Part shown: piece after piece, positions 46,475 through 58,039 of the stretch
Numbering within the stretch: the first letter of the stretch is position 1
Layout: every line of letters starts with the position of its first letter
DNA from: Diatrype stigma
Lineage: Eukaryota; Ascomycota; Sordariomycetes; Xylariales; Diatrypaceae
Length of the DNA: 64,000 bases
Assembly (NCBI GenBank): GCA_022225965.2
Contig: JAKJXP020000004.1
Span: 744,001 to 808,000 of the forward strand
Reading direction: 5' to 3'
The notes under the pieces: model-generated
Database searches by the model: none
What the model was told of the DNA's origin: nothing
Seen by the model: the letters and a program-made list of their open reading frames with translations, nothing else
Position numbers and translations under genes: made by a program

Positions 46475-49400
46475 CGCGACAACGACGTTTCGCTGACGGC
46501 GTTAGTATTTGCGTAGGTCTTGATTATAAATGTGTGTGTGTGCGCTGTTTATATGTGCGTAGTATAACTCATGTATATACGAAAGTGGGATGCCACGTGT
46601 ATCGGCGTATATGTTGGCGTTTATATTGTGTATATTGCGTATATTTTGGGACGAATTGAGGTTGATTAAGGTATGTTCATCAACGATAAAGCAGCGCGCC
46701 TGTGCGGGCGCACCAGAGAGTGACGATAAGCTCCAGGGGCAAGCTTCCAGGTTGTTTTTGCCGGCCTCGGTTGTTGTGGGATGGTTTAAGGTATGTAAGA
46801 AAATAGTTCGAGGTATCCAGGCACGACAGGATGTGGTTAAGCCAAGGGGAATGAGGGACGAGGGGTGAGGGATGAGATGCGAGGCATGCAGGTAAGATAT
46901 ACCTTCGGTAAGACCATCAAACAGACAGTACCTGGCAGGTAGAGCAATAAGGCAATGAAAGTGTTCAGCTCTGAAGCTCAGGCCACTACTATATAAGGTA
47001 TTATGAGGTATGGGGATATGGGGGTATGGAGGTATGTAGTTATCTTATATCCAATGTAACGTAATAAATATAATAGATATGCCCAGCTATAAGGTAGGCA
47101 TGCAGTTGCTGCTTAGGAGGTGTGAGGTATGAAGTATGAAGTGTGAGGTATGGGGGCACGAGTGTAAGAGCAGATGAGGTACCTAACGTGGAGAAACGAT
47201 AAGGTAAGCAAGCTGTTGATAGCTCATTGTTGACACCGACCGCGACGAGTCTCGGTTAAGTAAGTTGTTGTAGCACAAAGTCCAGAAAGCGAAGCTGCGT
47301 AGTCCCAGGTGATGTGACTGCGTACCTACAAGTAGGTAGGTGGTTGGCAGTTGGTAGTTGGTAGTTGGTAGTTGGGTTGACTTTGCTCTACTCTGCTCTG
47401 GCTTGCGGCGCGCACGGCACTTGGAACTAGTGCTCGGAAAGGCTGAACTATGGCTTATGTATAACGCCTGGGGTGTAGGGTGCTTGCATGTCGCTTGGGT
47501 GGTGGCACGCGTGGTGAGTACCCAGGCAGGTAACATTCAAGGTTGCTTACGAAGTAGAGATGGGGCAGTGAACCAATGGCAGCGGCAGCGGCAGTGAGAG
47601 CAGGAGTGAGTATAGTATCAAGTACCTAGGTATGGAAGTATAGAAGCATGGAACTCAGTAGCCGCTGAGCTGAGATGCGGGTACGCGGCGCAGTAGCAAC
47701 AGTCCCCTGGTGTCGGGACCGGGTCTATGGTTGGGCCCTCCAGCAGCTCCAGCAGCTCCAGCAGCTCCCGGTTTCTGTTTCGCAATAACAGCAGCACCTG
47801 GCAGCCCCGGGCAGCAGTAAGCTAATCTACCTGGGACCTACCTGGGACCTACCTGGGTATGTATGTACATACGTGGTATCGGCGGTGGGTAAAGCGATCC
47901 TGAGTCCTGAGTCCTGACGTTGTGCGCTGCGCCTAAAACAACAAACGATATGCCGAGAATAGATGTGGGGAGTAGATTACCAGGTATGTAGATAGTTGCA
48001 TACCTCGATCAGGTCAGAAGAGGAGAAAGGGGTGGCAGCTTTAACCAAGTTCAACTTCCTCTGGCGGGCAAAGGCGTATAGACATGACCAGGGCTGCTAG
48101 CCTCCATTATGGACCCCTATTGTACGTATAAGCTAGGGCAGTGTTAGGGCTGGCGGGGCTAAAGACCGAGGAGGGCTGTGAAGGCTATGGATACCCAGAT
48201 AATAGATGCCTAGCTGCTTCCTACTAGGTAGCGAGATAGAGGACAGGTGGATAGCCGGTTCAAGTACCATGGTTTTATTCTCTACTTATCTAGGTAGTTA
48301 GCTATATTTCTGGAGCTCATATTCTGATACTATAGTAGTTACTACGGAGTAGCTGTTCGTGGTATTGTTAGAGATCCAACGGCATCATTGCGTGTCTTTA
48401 ACACCGCCTTGCGTCTCTGACATCGGTGACCGCTCAACGCCTGGCCCGATCTTGTCTACATACTACCTACATAACTAAAGTTAACTAATGCCTTCCAGTT
48501 ATCAGGTAGGCTGGTAGGCTGGTAGGCTGTAGGTGGTGGGTGGTGGCAGGGGTTGGTCGGGACAAGCGACCAGCGGCCGCCCTTGCAACGACCGTTGTTG
48601 TCCACAGTGGTAGTAGAAGTAGGGAGTTGCATACATACCTACATACATACCCGCATTGTTGAGTTAGCGCGTGGTTCGTTTCCTAGTAACGGGAGACGAG
48701 GATTTCCCCCACACCACGCCGCACACGCCGCAATTTCGCCGCATTTTCTGTCATGATTCAAAAGGCGCGAGGGCTGAACGGCTGGAGGGCTGAAGCCTGG
48801 ATCGAACCTCTGAACTAAAATCTCTAGGCTAGCTTCCTTTATCGTCGGGTTACATGTGCCAAATAGCCTACCTATATCAGATCTTAGCCCTATGTAAGGA
48901 TTGTGAAACCTGTATAATAGTATAAGTAGTAAAATCTCATACCCCGGTACCTACATAGGTGCCTATTTACTTCAAGTATCATACATACATACATGATGGC
49001 CTGGGATGACATTTTTAGACATAAAAGACAGCAGGGAAAGTGGATATAGTGAGCTAAATCGTGCCATACATAGGTAGGTACTTTAACTAGGCGCGTACTT
49101 AAGCCCGGACTGGATCGGCAGACATGGGACAGACCAGACAGACTACTACCATCCATTGGGGCCTCGGGCTCCGTCAATTGTTCATCAAGATCAAGCATGA
49201 ACGGTTATCACTAGTTTAAATCCTGTAGGATCCGAAAAAACTGGAGCATCGCAAAAATATGTAGGAATACCAAGTATGCAGATGTGCTACCAACCGCCAA
49301 CAGTAGGTATTTATAACTTATAACTGTCTATACACATGCTACCTACTCCTACCTCGGGTATAGGGCCGAAGTTCGCGAATGTTTCCTGTGGCCAGCGACG

Positions 49401-51027
49401 TCACAGTTGTTTTACATGTTCATGGAATCCACACGTCATGGGAAAGAGAGTGTGTAGTAACAGAATTTAAATAATGAAGTAGTAGTTTCTGAATTGGTGC
49501 GCCACGAGGCCGTAAGGCTCATCAACTAAGGTATGGGCATATAATGGTCTGATGGTCTTCTAGTTGTCTTCTTCTGAGGTGTGCTGCTATCATTATAGCA
49601 GGTCCTCCAGATTTGTCAGTTCGGCGAGACCTCGCATTAGCCTGCTGAGAATAGTAATGGTCTGAAGGCAAGGGCTCATAGCAAGAATCTGGGAGCCTAA
49701 TCTAGTTCTAGGCTGGTGGATTCAATGTTGTCATGGACGCTAAGTACGTCTGCCACGGTATGCCACGGAGCAGAGTATTAGGTAAGATACACTTGATAGT
49801 TAGATAGACAATGCATACACAATCGACCATGAGGGGGTGAGAGCGGTTGGGCCATCTCACAACTGTTAGGGGATAGGGGATAGGGGATAATAAACACGAG
49901 GGAGCAAGGGGAACAAGCTAACTAATTATGCAGCAGTTCCATCCTCGTACATTGGGGTCATGACAAGATTACACTTACAAAGATCGATGTGTCTAAAGAG
50001 AAGCTTCAGAGTAGCCATGTTTCATTTCAACCATCTTGGAACGGACAGGCACTTCCTATAAATTCAAGCCCGCTATTTCTCGCCCAAAGTGTTGACAAAG
50101 ACAGGAAAAAACTGCGCAGTCACAGAACTCCAAGCAGACTTAAGAGAGAAAGGGGCGAGGAGATACTATGATAGAAGTGCGAAAATATGAGAGATTCCTC
50201 TAGGTGGAAAATCGTTGTCTTAAGAGACAAGACGCTGTATTAGGCTGCAATGGATAAAACAGGGAGGAATGGTCGCTTTGTAATGGATCAACATACACCA
50301 TGTGACCATCCAGGATTCCCGGGGTGTAGATTTCCCAAGAGACCAAGCTTCTTTAGGATATTAACGCAGATGCTGACGAGAATGACGATTAATGTGGGGG
50401 GGGGGGGGGGGGGGGGGTTCAAGGCATATTCCACCCTCAGGAGAAGCTTGGTTTCTTGCGACTTGTTGCCATTTGCGTTATACTGAAGAGGCTTGATTGA
50501 TTTGGCATCTCATAGTTACTGGTCTGTACGCCGTTTATTAACGGCTTCCTCAATATTCATTACCTCATACTTGGCCATTTCGATAGGAATATCCCTTAAT
50601 TCTAATATACTAGCAGCATCAAAAGTAATTCAGCTCATTGCAGTATCCATTACAATTTGTTCACCCATCGTAGTTATCTTTAATACATAATAAGAGGACA
50701 CGAAAATTAAAACAACAGTGTGGCTATTTTTACAACTCGCGTTTTGGGGTTCTCTATTAGTTAATGTAGTCCCGGTTCAGGGCCATGCTATCGCCATATC
50801 ACCATTCGGGGCTTCCTGAACTTGATGAAGATATTGCCGATATTATCGGATTTGGGACAGACACTTACTCCCCAGACTAAGTGTAATGTGGATGTTTCCC
50901 CTTTTCTAAAGGAATTAATAAGAGAACACCATATTCATGTAGCAATATATCTCCATGCTTTAATATGTTGCTGCCTTTCATTAATCCATACAGATGCGCC
51001 CATATTTATATAAAGGCCTAATATAAC
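46475..51027. other. Gene-free upstream region, part of an 11.5-kb gene desert
   Basis: No supported gene. Rich in short tandem repeats: 'tggtaggctggtaggctgg' (48505), 'gttggtagttggtagttgg' (47348), 'agctccagcagctccagc' (47742), 'ggggataggggatagggg' (49868), and CCTA/TAGG clusters. The 50418-51027 part turns AT-rich, with degenerate minus-strand coding-like sequence interrupted by stops (see findings). Confidence 0.5.
50396..50417. repeat. 22-bp homopolymer G tract
   Basis: Twenty-two uninterrupted G residues at the boundary between normal-composition and AT-rich sequence. The exact length may be subject to sequencing error. Confidence 0.75.
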
Positions 51028-51224
51028 TATTGCGTTTCTAAATAGCCCTTTTATTAACGTATTTGCTATACTTTACTAAAGCTCTAAGGAAAGAAAGAAA
51101 AAAGGAAGCGTCGGAACGTATGGGAAAAAATCGGACCTTTATATAGGCCCATATGGACCCCCCTAGGAGGGGCCCTTATTAAGGTACTAAAGCAGCTCCA
51201 AATATACCCATTTTTGTCGCGACA
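51028..51224 (-). repeat. Left LTR (3' LTR in the inferred orientation)
   Basis: 197 bp; aligned without gaps to the right LTR. It holds 'ctttatatagg', a TATA-like element, and ends tttttgtcgcgaca. It carries more A/T at the differing positions, including the mutated first tip. Confidence 0.92.
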
Positions 51225-51825
51225 CACCCCCCTTCTTAGGAGGTCCCTTCCAAAAAAAAAAAAAGCGAATAAAGCTACATACAAAAGGAGATTACGAAAT
51301 GGCATAATTCCCGGAAGTAATATATAAAAATTACCTATCGTAACCGGTAAGGAAATTATACGTTATATGGAAAAATTAGAACGGTAAAAACGAACAGCCT
51401 TTTGGAATTACCCTGGGCGCCTAATAACGTACTTACGTATGGGTCCCTTTTTGCGCGCTCGACGAACGGCTTCCGACGATGCTATATTAACGGCATTCCT
51501 TCGTACCGATAAGTGGCATTCCGAATCGCTTTTGTAACGGTAATTGTTATATTTTTTTTCCAATAAGGGAACTTTCGCATATACTTAAACGACAATTAAC
51601 TTATAAATAATGCTATATAACGCACCCGCAACGGCCCTAACTAGCCGAAATAATAACCATCCACTTTTGGGCTTTTATAAAAAAAACTACCTTAATCGAA
51701 AAAGTTTGGCACTTCCCTGGTACTATATCCAAAGCGGCAAATGCGGCGTCCCGTTTCGGCCCGTATATAATACCAGCTTATAACGTATCCCTTTTAATAT
51801 AAAAAGAGCACTTAATAAACCTTAT

Positions 51826-52082
51826 TTGCACCGAACCGGTACCTCCGAACGAAAGCAAGTACCGGCCGTATTCGAATCCGGGCTAGCACCCCCAAACATA
51901 AGCGGGCACTAGCCGAGCTTTTTTGCTGTACCGAACCGGCACCCTCAAAGGCACCGGCCGAACTTTTTTTAGTCCGGGCCGGCCCTAAACGTTACTCCCT
52001 TAAAAAGGAAAAAGCAAAGGAAAAAAAAAGCCGGCCCATACTTTGGCCCGGACTGGTACCCACGTAAGTACCAGCCGAATTC
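51826..52082. repeat. Cluster of four imperfect GC-rich hairpins inside the LTR element
   Basis: Units at about 51831-51870, 51877-51918, 51929-51966 and 52046-52082 each have a left arm like gaCCGGTACC and a right arm like aGTACCGGCCga, separated by 9-16 nt loops and followed by a T-rich run in two cases. Each unit can fold on itself and the units are related to one another. A further ggccggccc / gccggccc pair lies at about 51976-52036. Confidence 0.6.
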
Positions 52083-53192
52083 CTAACCGTACCCATTCCT
52101 AATTTCGAAGGCCTTTAGCCAAAGGATCCTTTAAAATAAAAGCAGGCTTATTAATATAAAGAAAATTAAGGCGGCCGAATCCAGCGCCCCTTTCGGGCGG
52201 TACCGGTAATGCTACGTTTAGTACTTATTACTTTAAGCAGCATACGGCTTTAATTCCTAGGTAATTATAGCTTCCTTTATTTCACCGTTAAGGGCCTATC
52301 CAAAGGGAACCGCCTTAATTAAGAAAAAAATCGTCTGCGTACAATTTTTGCCGCTTTATAAAAAAAAGGGAAATATAGCAAACCCCTAGCGCTTTTTTTG
52401 GCGCCCCTTACCGGTTTCGGCGATCTGCAAGAACCTGCCGAAAAGGATTACCAGTTCGTATCGTACTCCTTCCGAAGGAAGAAAAACGCCAGCACGAAAA
52501 CTGGACCCCTCCAATCCAAAGGTAGAAAAAAGGAAGCCCGAAAAACTGACCCGAGCCGAACTTGGGCTTCAGGATTTAGCCTATCCCCTAATTCGAACGC
52601 TTTGCGACGCTTTAACGAACAGCGCCCGTACGAGGTCTCGTCGAGCTGGCTGGAAGGCAAAAAAAAGCTCGCCTACTCCCGAAATCGAAGGCGGAAAGGT
52701 ATAACGCATTGCTAAGCTGGAAATAATGGTTTTCACGAATACCGCGCTTGTTTTCCTTATTTGAAACTAATCGTTTTCTTTTAAACAAACTTTCTTTGCC
52801 TAAACCTATTTCTATTGGGATTACGAAAAAATCAATCCACGTATTCCTAATAGCCGAATAAAAGTCGCTCATACGAAAGCGGCATACGAATTCATAAAAC
52901 GAATAGCTACACATCTTTAGGATAATCGATTTCCCAAAGGATTATAATAACTTATTCCGTATAGGATTAAAAAAAAACACGTCCTTTTGTAACCCTTAAA
53001 AATATTAAAGCCCGTTAGTTTTAAAAGAAAAGCAAAACATAACGTAAAGCCTCGCAAGCGCGGCGGAAAGCGCAAGCAAAAAAAAAAGCCTTGCAAACGC
53101 AGAAGGTACGAACGAACAAAAAAAAGGCTAACGCGTAACGGAAGTTGGCTCAAAAAAAAGCACCGAGTCCGTAACGAATCCGGGCTCATAAC

Positions 53193-53389
53193 TGTCGCGT
53201 TTTTGAATAGCCTTTTTATTGACGTATTTGCTATATTCTGTTAAAGCTCTAAGGAAGGAAAGAAAAAAGGAAGCGTCGGAACGTATAAGGGAAGATCGGA
53301 CCTCTATATAGGCCCATATGGACCCCCCCAGGGGGGGCCCCTACTAAGGTACTAGAGCAGCTCCAAATATACCCATTTTTGTCGCGACA
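53193..53389 (-). repeat. Right LTR (5' LTR in the inferred orientation)
   Basis: 197 bp with intact TGTCGCG and CGCGACA tips. Next to it on the internal side is the 11-nt initiator tRNA-Met match at 53182-53192. Confidence 0.92.
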
Positions 53390-56300
53390 ATAACAATGAT
53401 AATAATAACAACACGAAGTTAATCCGTCTCGTTCTTGATCTTCCCCTCTTGGCTGCCCGTAGCACTTCCTCGGTAAAACTTCAAAACTCGCCACTTGCCT
53501 AACAGCACATAGTAATAAGGGGAAACCGCGGGACAAGGGCGCTAAGATAATCCAGACAAAATACTGGACGACTGCCAAGCGGGCAGGTTCCTGCAGTTCC
53601 TACTAATGCCGCGGTACGGGGTGTGAGCTACCTGCGTATGCGGTGATGGCCGGTCAGAACCTAATCAAGCTCGGCCATTCCTTGCCATGACCTGCACCAT
53701 ACCATGTGCTAGCTACATAAACAGGTAAGCAGGTAAGCAAGCAAGCACCTAGTCATCAACTTTCGGTTGCGTCCCGACCGATCAACAAATCACTTCATCC
53801 CCATTTCCAGTGTCTCTCCTGCCTCTATAAGTAATATTTACTCTTTCTGGGGAGTATGTATGAATCATTTCGGCCGGATCTCGCATGCCACGTTGCTACT
53901 ATCAATGTGTGTGTGTGTGTCTGCCATAGACCGCCATTGCAACAATATGGGCCATATGGGCAGCATGATTTGCACGACATGGCCTCTAGACCAACAACAG
54001 ACCCTTTCCCAGTTGAGACGCTTCTACCGGCACGGAGAAATCACGTAAGTATTTGTTCTGGCTCCATGCACATCGATATATGTTCATTGATCATCCCGAT
54101 TTAACAGAAATCCGATCTTGATAGAACATTTGAACAAACCCTCAGCTCAGCCCCATACACAGACCACTGACCGTCAACGTCTACATAATTGACGGGAGTA
54201 CATACTTCGTATATATCGATGTGATTACTGCATCAGTCGGCCGAACTTGGCCGCAGTACCGGCTGGTTCGGGTGATAGGCACTGTTGGGTTGGTCGAACT
54301 TGGCCGGGGGACTAGCTCGGGTGGTATCTTATTGGTGAATGCTACAGTACGTACCTGTGTAAAATGTTAATAGCGCCACTACGTCGGTACCTCTGGCCCG
54401 TAACCCTAGCCTAGTTGGGCAAGCGGGTCACTGAACAGCTGAGGTAGCTGAGAGCGCCGGGCCATCGCAATGCTGGGAACCCTAGCCCTACCTTAGCCCT
54501 ATCAGTTAGTAATCATGCGCTAACAGCTGGAGCCTGCAGGGATCCAACAACGTGCCTAGGTACCTACATACATGTAGGTAGGTATGTAGGTATGTAGGAA
54601 ACCTTGCAAACCGGAAATGATGGCCCCCAATCCCAGGTCGACTGGGTCAGCCATTCTTCAATTTTGGAACAGTTGAACTTGCTCGCTAGGCTCTAGGTAA
54701 TACACTTGTGTAGCCGCTAATACCGTCTCGGCTCGCCGTTGACAGGCTGTCCGGGGTCCCCAACCGCTGCAACCAATGTCGACGCGGCGAGGCAGGGCTA
54801 GCTAAGACAAGCAACAAGGCGCCAAAGAAGCTCTAGCGGGGAGGCATAACGGGTCGTTCTAGCCTCTGGGCGTTCAACTCGGCACGTACTTGCCCTATTT
54901 GATCTCTTGAGCAGCTGGGTATCACTCAATTGAAGCCTACCTAGGTAGGCAATGAGCCTACATATGTATGCATGCATGTATGTAGGTATGTACCTAGGCA
55001 GGGCCATTTGTGATGAAACGAACAAGGATCTACTATAGTAACAAGGACCTCGACCTACTAGACATCGGTACCGAGCAGCCCCGGCAGCCCTGCCCACCCG
55101 GTCCCACCTTTACCTCTCCTCTGGATGGGTGCAGGTGGTTCCGTTGTGTGTGGAGTATGACTAAGCGAGATGCGCGGATGTCCACTCCACATCTGACGGG
55201 AGCGTTAAGTCCGTCTGCGGGCCAGCTGCGGGCTTGGGAATCGGCCGATTATGGACTGAATTCACCGATAAAGCGAACAGCGGCGGCCTTGGCAACGAAC
55301 CTCCTGAGTCTGTCCTTGTTATGTTGATGCTTCAAGCAGATGCCTCGGTTGCGGGGTGCTAATATTTAGAGGAGCTTGCCTCGCCCTCGTACCCACAGAA
55401 ACTTCAACGGCTTCATAGATTCTTAGTCATTGCTTCCATCGTTCAACTTCTCAATCGATGGTTGTTGTGTGCATACTATGTATACCTAATTCATACGTAC
55501 ATGTAGTGCTTTAACCGCGTAAACAAAATAGGAATATTTTCCCGGTTATGTACACATAGGATGATAAACAAACACCAACGAACTGCCTTGCGATGTGAGC
55601 CGAATGCGAATACATACGACTGTGCTCTACTACGTGGCTATCGGATAGATGGTTGAGCAGGCAGGGCTCGCAAGCATGATCAGAGGATACTAGGTATCTG
55701 TAATCCACTCGGTTCCACTCAGAGCATCATGCCTCCAACACCAAGAGCTCTGAGCGCGCTTAACTTTTCCGCGGGACCCCTTTGGTTTGTAATCCGAGGA
55801 AACGTTATACCTAGCGGCTTCCGCGCGTCTCCTTCACTCCTCGGTACACATAGTAGCGGCTACAGGTGCTATAGATGTGTATAACCGATCATAGAGATGA
55901 GTAGGTCGAAGGGTACATAACAGACCCCCTCGCCTTTAACTGTGTTGTACCTACCACCACCTAAACCCAGCTCCTATCCATGGCGTGGGATCAGACCTAA
56001 TTGGGCCGGGTATGGACCGATAGAGTGGAGGGTAAACATACCTTATGCTTATTCCCGGAAATCCATCTATAAGGCTGGAACTACTACTTTAGGTAACTAG
56101 TAGTACGTAGTTCAAAGCCCCCCTTTCAACCATCAAGCTAGTAGCTCTTTTGGAGGAAAAGCCAAGTCGGGAACGGAACGGGCAGACATGAACCGTTGTG
56201 CGGTAGCTAAAGTTTGACATAATCATGTCACTAGAAATAGCAAGAAGTCCATGAACTTAACCGTATCTGTATACAGATGCACAGGAGAACAATAAAATGC

Positions 56301-58039
56301 ACGCGACTACCGGTAGGTGTGTATGGAATATGGACTGCCACCGCCACGTTTCTACATCGTGTGATATGCATGAATCGCCGGTGCCGAGAAAAGAGAGCGC
56401 GCCCACCAATTCTCTGTTTCATCTTCCCCAAATAAAAGACAGGCACTGGGGCTCGATGTCGTGTAAAGGGCGTAGAATGCAATGCAATGCCGAGGTTGGG
56501 TCGATCAGATGACTGTTGTAGTTAGCTCCAGTAGAGTTTATTCTGTTGCCTGGGAGCTAGCTACAGTAGCTATATGGACTAGTTTACCAGGGCCCCGGGG
56601 CAAGGCTGGTGGGTAAGAAGGCTAAAGACAATATTGGACATCATAGAGATCTACATGTGCTTGAGCCTAGTGGTGAGAGCAGTGAACGGGAACCCTGTAC
56701 AGACTGATTCATCAAATTTATAATTGCTCGAGATGTAGAAATTGTTATAATTTATGCGTTAGTTATTATGTAAGTATGCTACAATTACCCCTGAGCCTGG
56801 CATCTACGTAAGCGATATAGTAGATCATACCTACTAAAGAGGTAACTACCTAGGTACTAACCACCTCGTAATACAACATATATGTGTCAGATTATTCGAG
56901 GTGTCTTCGATGGCAGCCTAACAATCTGTGTGAACAATGTGCCCATATTTGGTCATAATAGAAATATCTTTTAGTTTTCAGTACGTAGTTCTCCCCTGCA
57001 AACGAACTCTAGAAGAATGGAGGCGCCAAGCTCTGAGTATATGTGACCCTGAACCCAGCACAGCCAGCCAGCCTACCTGGATACGCCCGGCCAGCCCGAA
57101 CTCTTCAAGAATACTATCCAGAGATAAATGGTACATGGTTACTTTCCACCCTGATCAAGTTCCAAATGTGTTGCAACTCGTTTCCCACAGAGATAAATAT
57201 AAAAATACGCAACGACAAAGTGTAGATATTAACTTATAAGGCGTTACCAGACCCTCATACAACAGTATAAGGGGGATAGTGTAAGTACAGGTGCACAATA
57301 CCTACATACCTACCTATGTATGTGGTCACAGACTAGCGGCCCCTGTCAACTGGGAACAGCTGGTAGCGTACCCCTCCATGACGGGACCCGGGAGCGCTAT
57401 TGCCGGATAAGGGCCGGACTTTCTATGTGTAGTAGATCTTGGCCCCCACCATCACCATCACATCTCGATGTCGCCATCTCCTTTTACCTTCACCTTCCGA
57501 AGCTGCCCATACTCTTGGGCCTCATAGCCTTATCCACACCTATACCCTATCACCCTTACCCTTACCCTTACCCACACCCACGCCCACGCCCATATCCATA
57601 CCTATACTGCATCAACGCATGTGCATCTACCCGAGCAGCCTCTCTGACATAATAATCACGGCCACCTATCGTTGTTAGACAAGTTCTCCGTGAGCATCCT
57701 TGGAGCTTCTAGACTTCACCCCACTCCCCTCCCCTTCAACGCACGACGGAGGTTGATCGAGGGAAGCGAAGCAACAGCCAAACACTATCCACCCTACGCT
57801 CTACGAAGTATAGGCTGGTAGACTACCGAATATAACCAGCTAGGATACGCTACGCTACGACAGATGAAGCAACGTTGATGAAACTCTCTGTCTTGGCCTC
57901 CCTTCCCATTGCCCCTTGTCCATTGCCCGCCACTGGCACTGGAACTCGAACGCACGTTTCTCGCTGCGATCCCCCCTTGATCCCCCCTTGATTCCTACTT
58001 CCTTGTCCCACCCCCTCCCTCGCATTCGCAATTCCGAAA
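53390..58039. other. Gene-free interval downstream of the LTR element
   Basis: No supported gene in 4.6 kb. It begins with an 'aataacaatgataataataacaac' simple repeat at the insertion site. It contains (gt)n at 53911-53923, CCTA/TAGG palindromes near 54551-54600 and 54935-54990, and at 57545-57610 a cccttacccttaccc and cccacgcccacg run. Composition is ordinary; AT-rich RIP-like sequence does not extend beyond 53390. Confidence 0.5.
54935..54950. repeat. Perfect 16-bp palindrome gcctacctaggtaggc
   Basis: It is self-complementary and followed within 25 bp by a 'catatgtatgcatgcatgtatg' run and 'gtaggtatgtacctagg'. Same family as the palindrome at 11828. Confidence 0.75.

Larger units (their letters stand above)
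51028..53389 (-). mobile_element. Non-autonomous LTR retrotransposon, copia-like priming, RIP-mutated
   Basis: Two direct LTRs of 197 bp (51028-51224 and 53193-53389) bracket a 1968-bp internal region. Each ends with TGTCGCG..CGCGACA-type inverted tips (left tip mutated to TATTGCG). The flanking 5-bp ataac at 51023-51027 and 53390-53394 is the target-site duplication. Minus orientation is inferred: next to the right LTR, plus-strand 53182-53192 reads gggctcataac, the initiator tRNA-Met anticodon-arm sequence, so the minus strand has a half-tRNA primer site; the minus-strand polypurine tract AAGAAGGGGGG abuts the other LTR at 51227-51237. No reverse transcriptase, integrase or protease motif was found in any frame, so the element cannot supply its own enzymes. 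The LTRs differ at about 22 sites, all transitions, without indels, which indicates RIP. Confidence 0.9.

Noticed and set aside
57545..57610. cccttacccttaccc run resembling telomere repeats
   Set aside because: The unit is CCCTTA, not the fungal telomeric CCCTAA, and it grades into CCCACG repeats; simple repeat.
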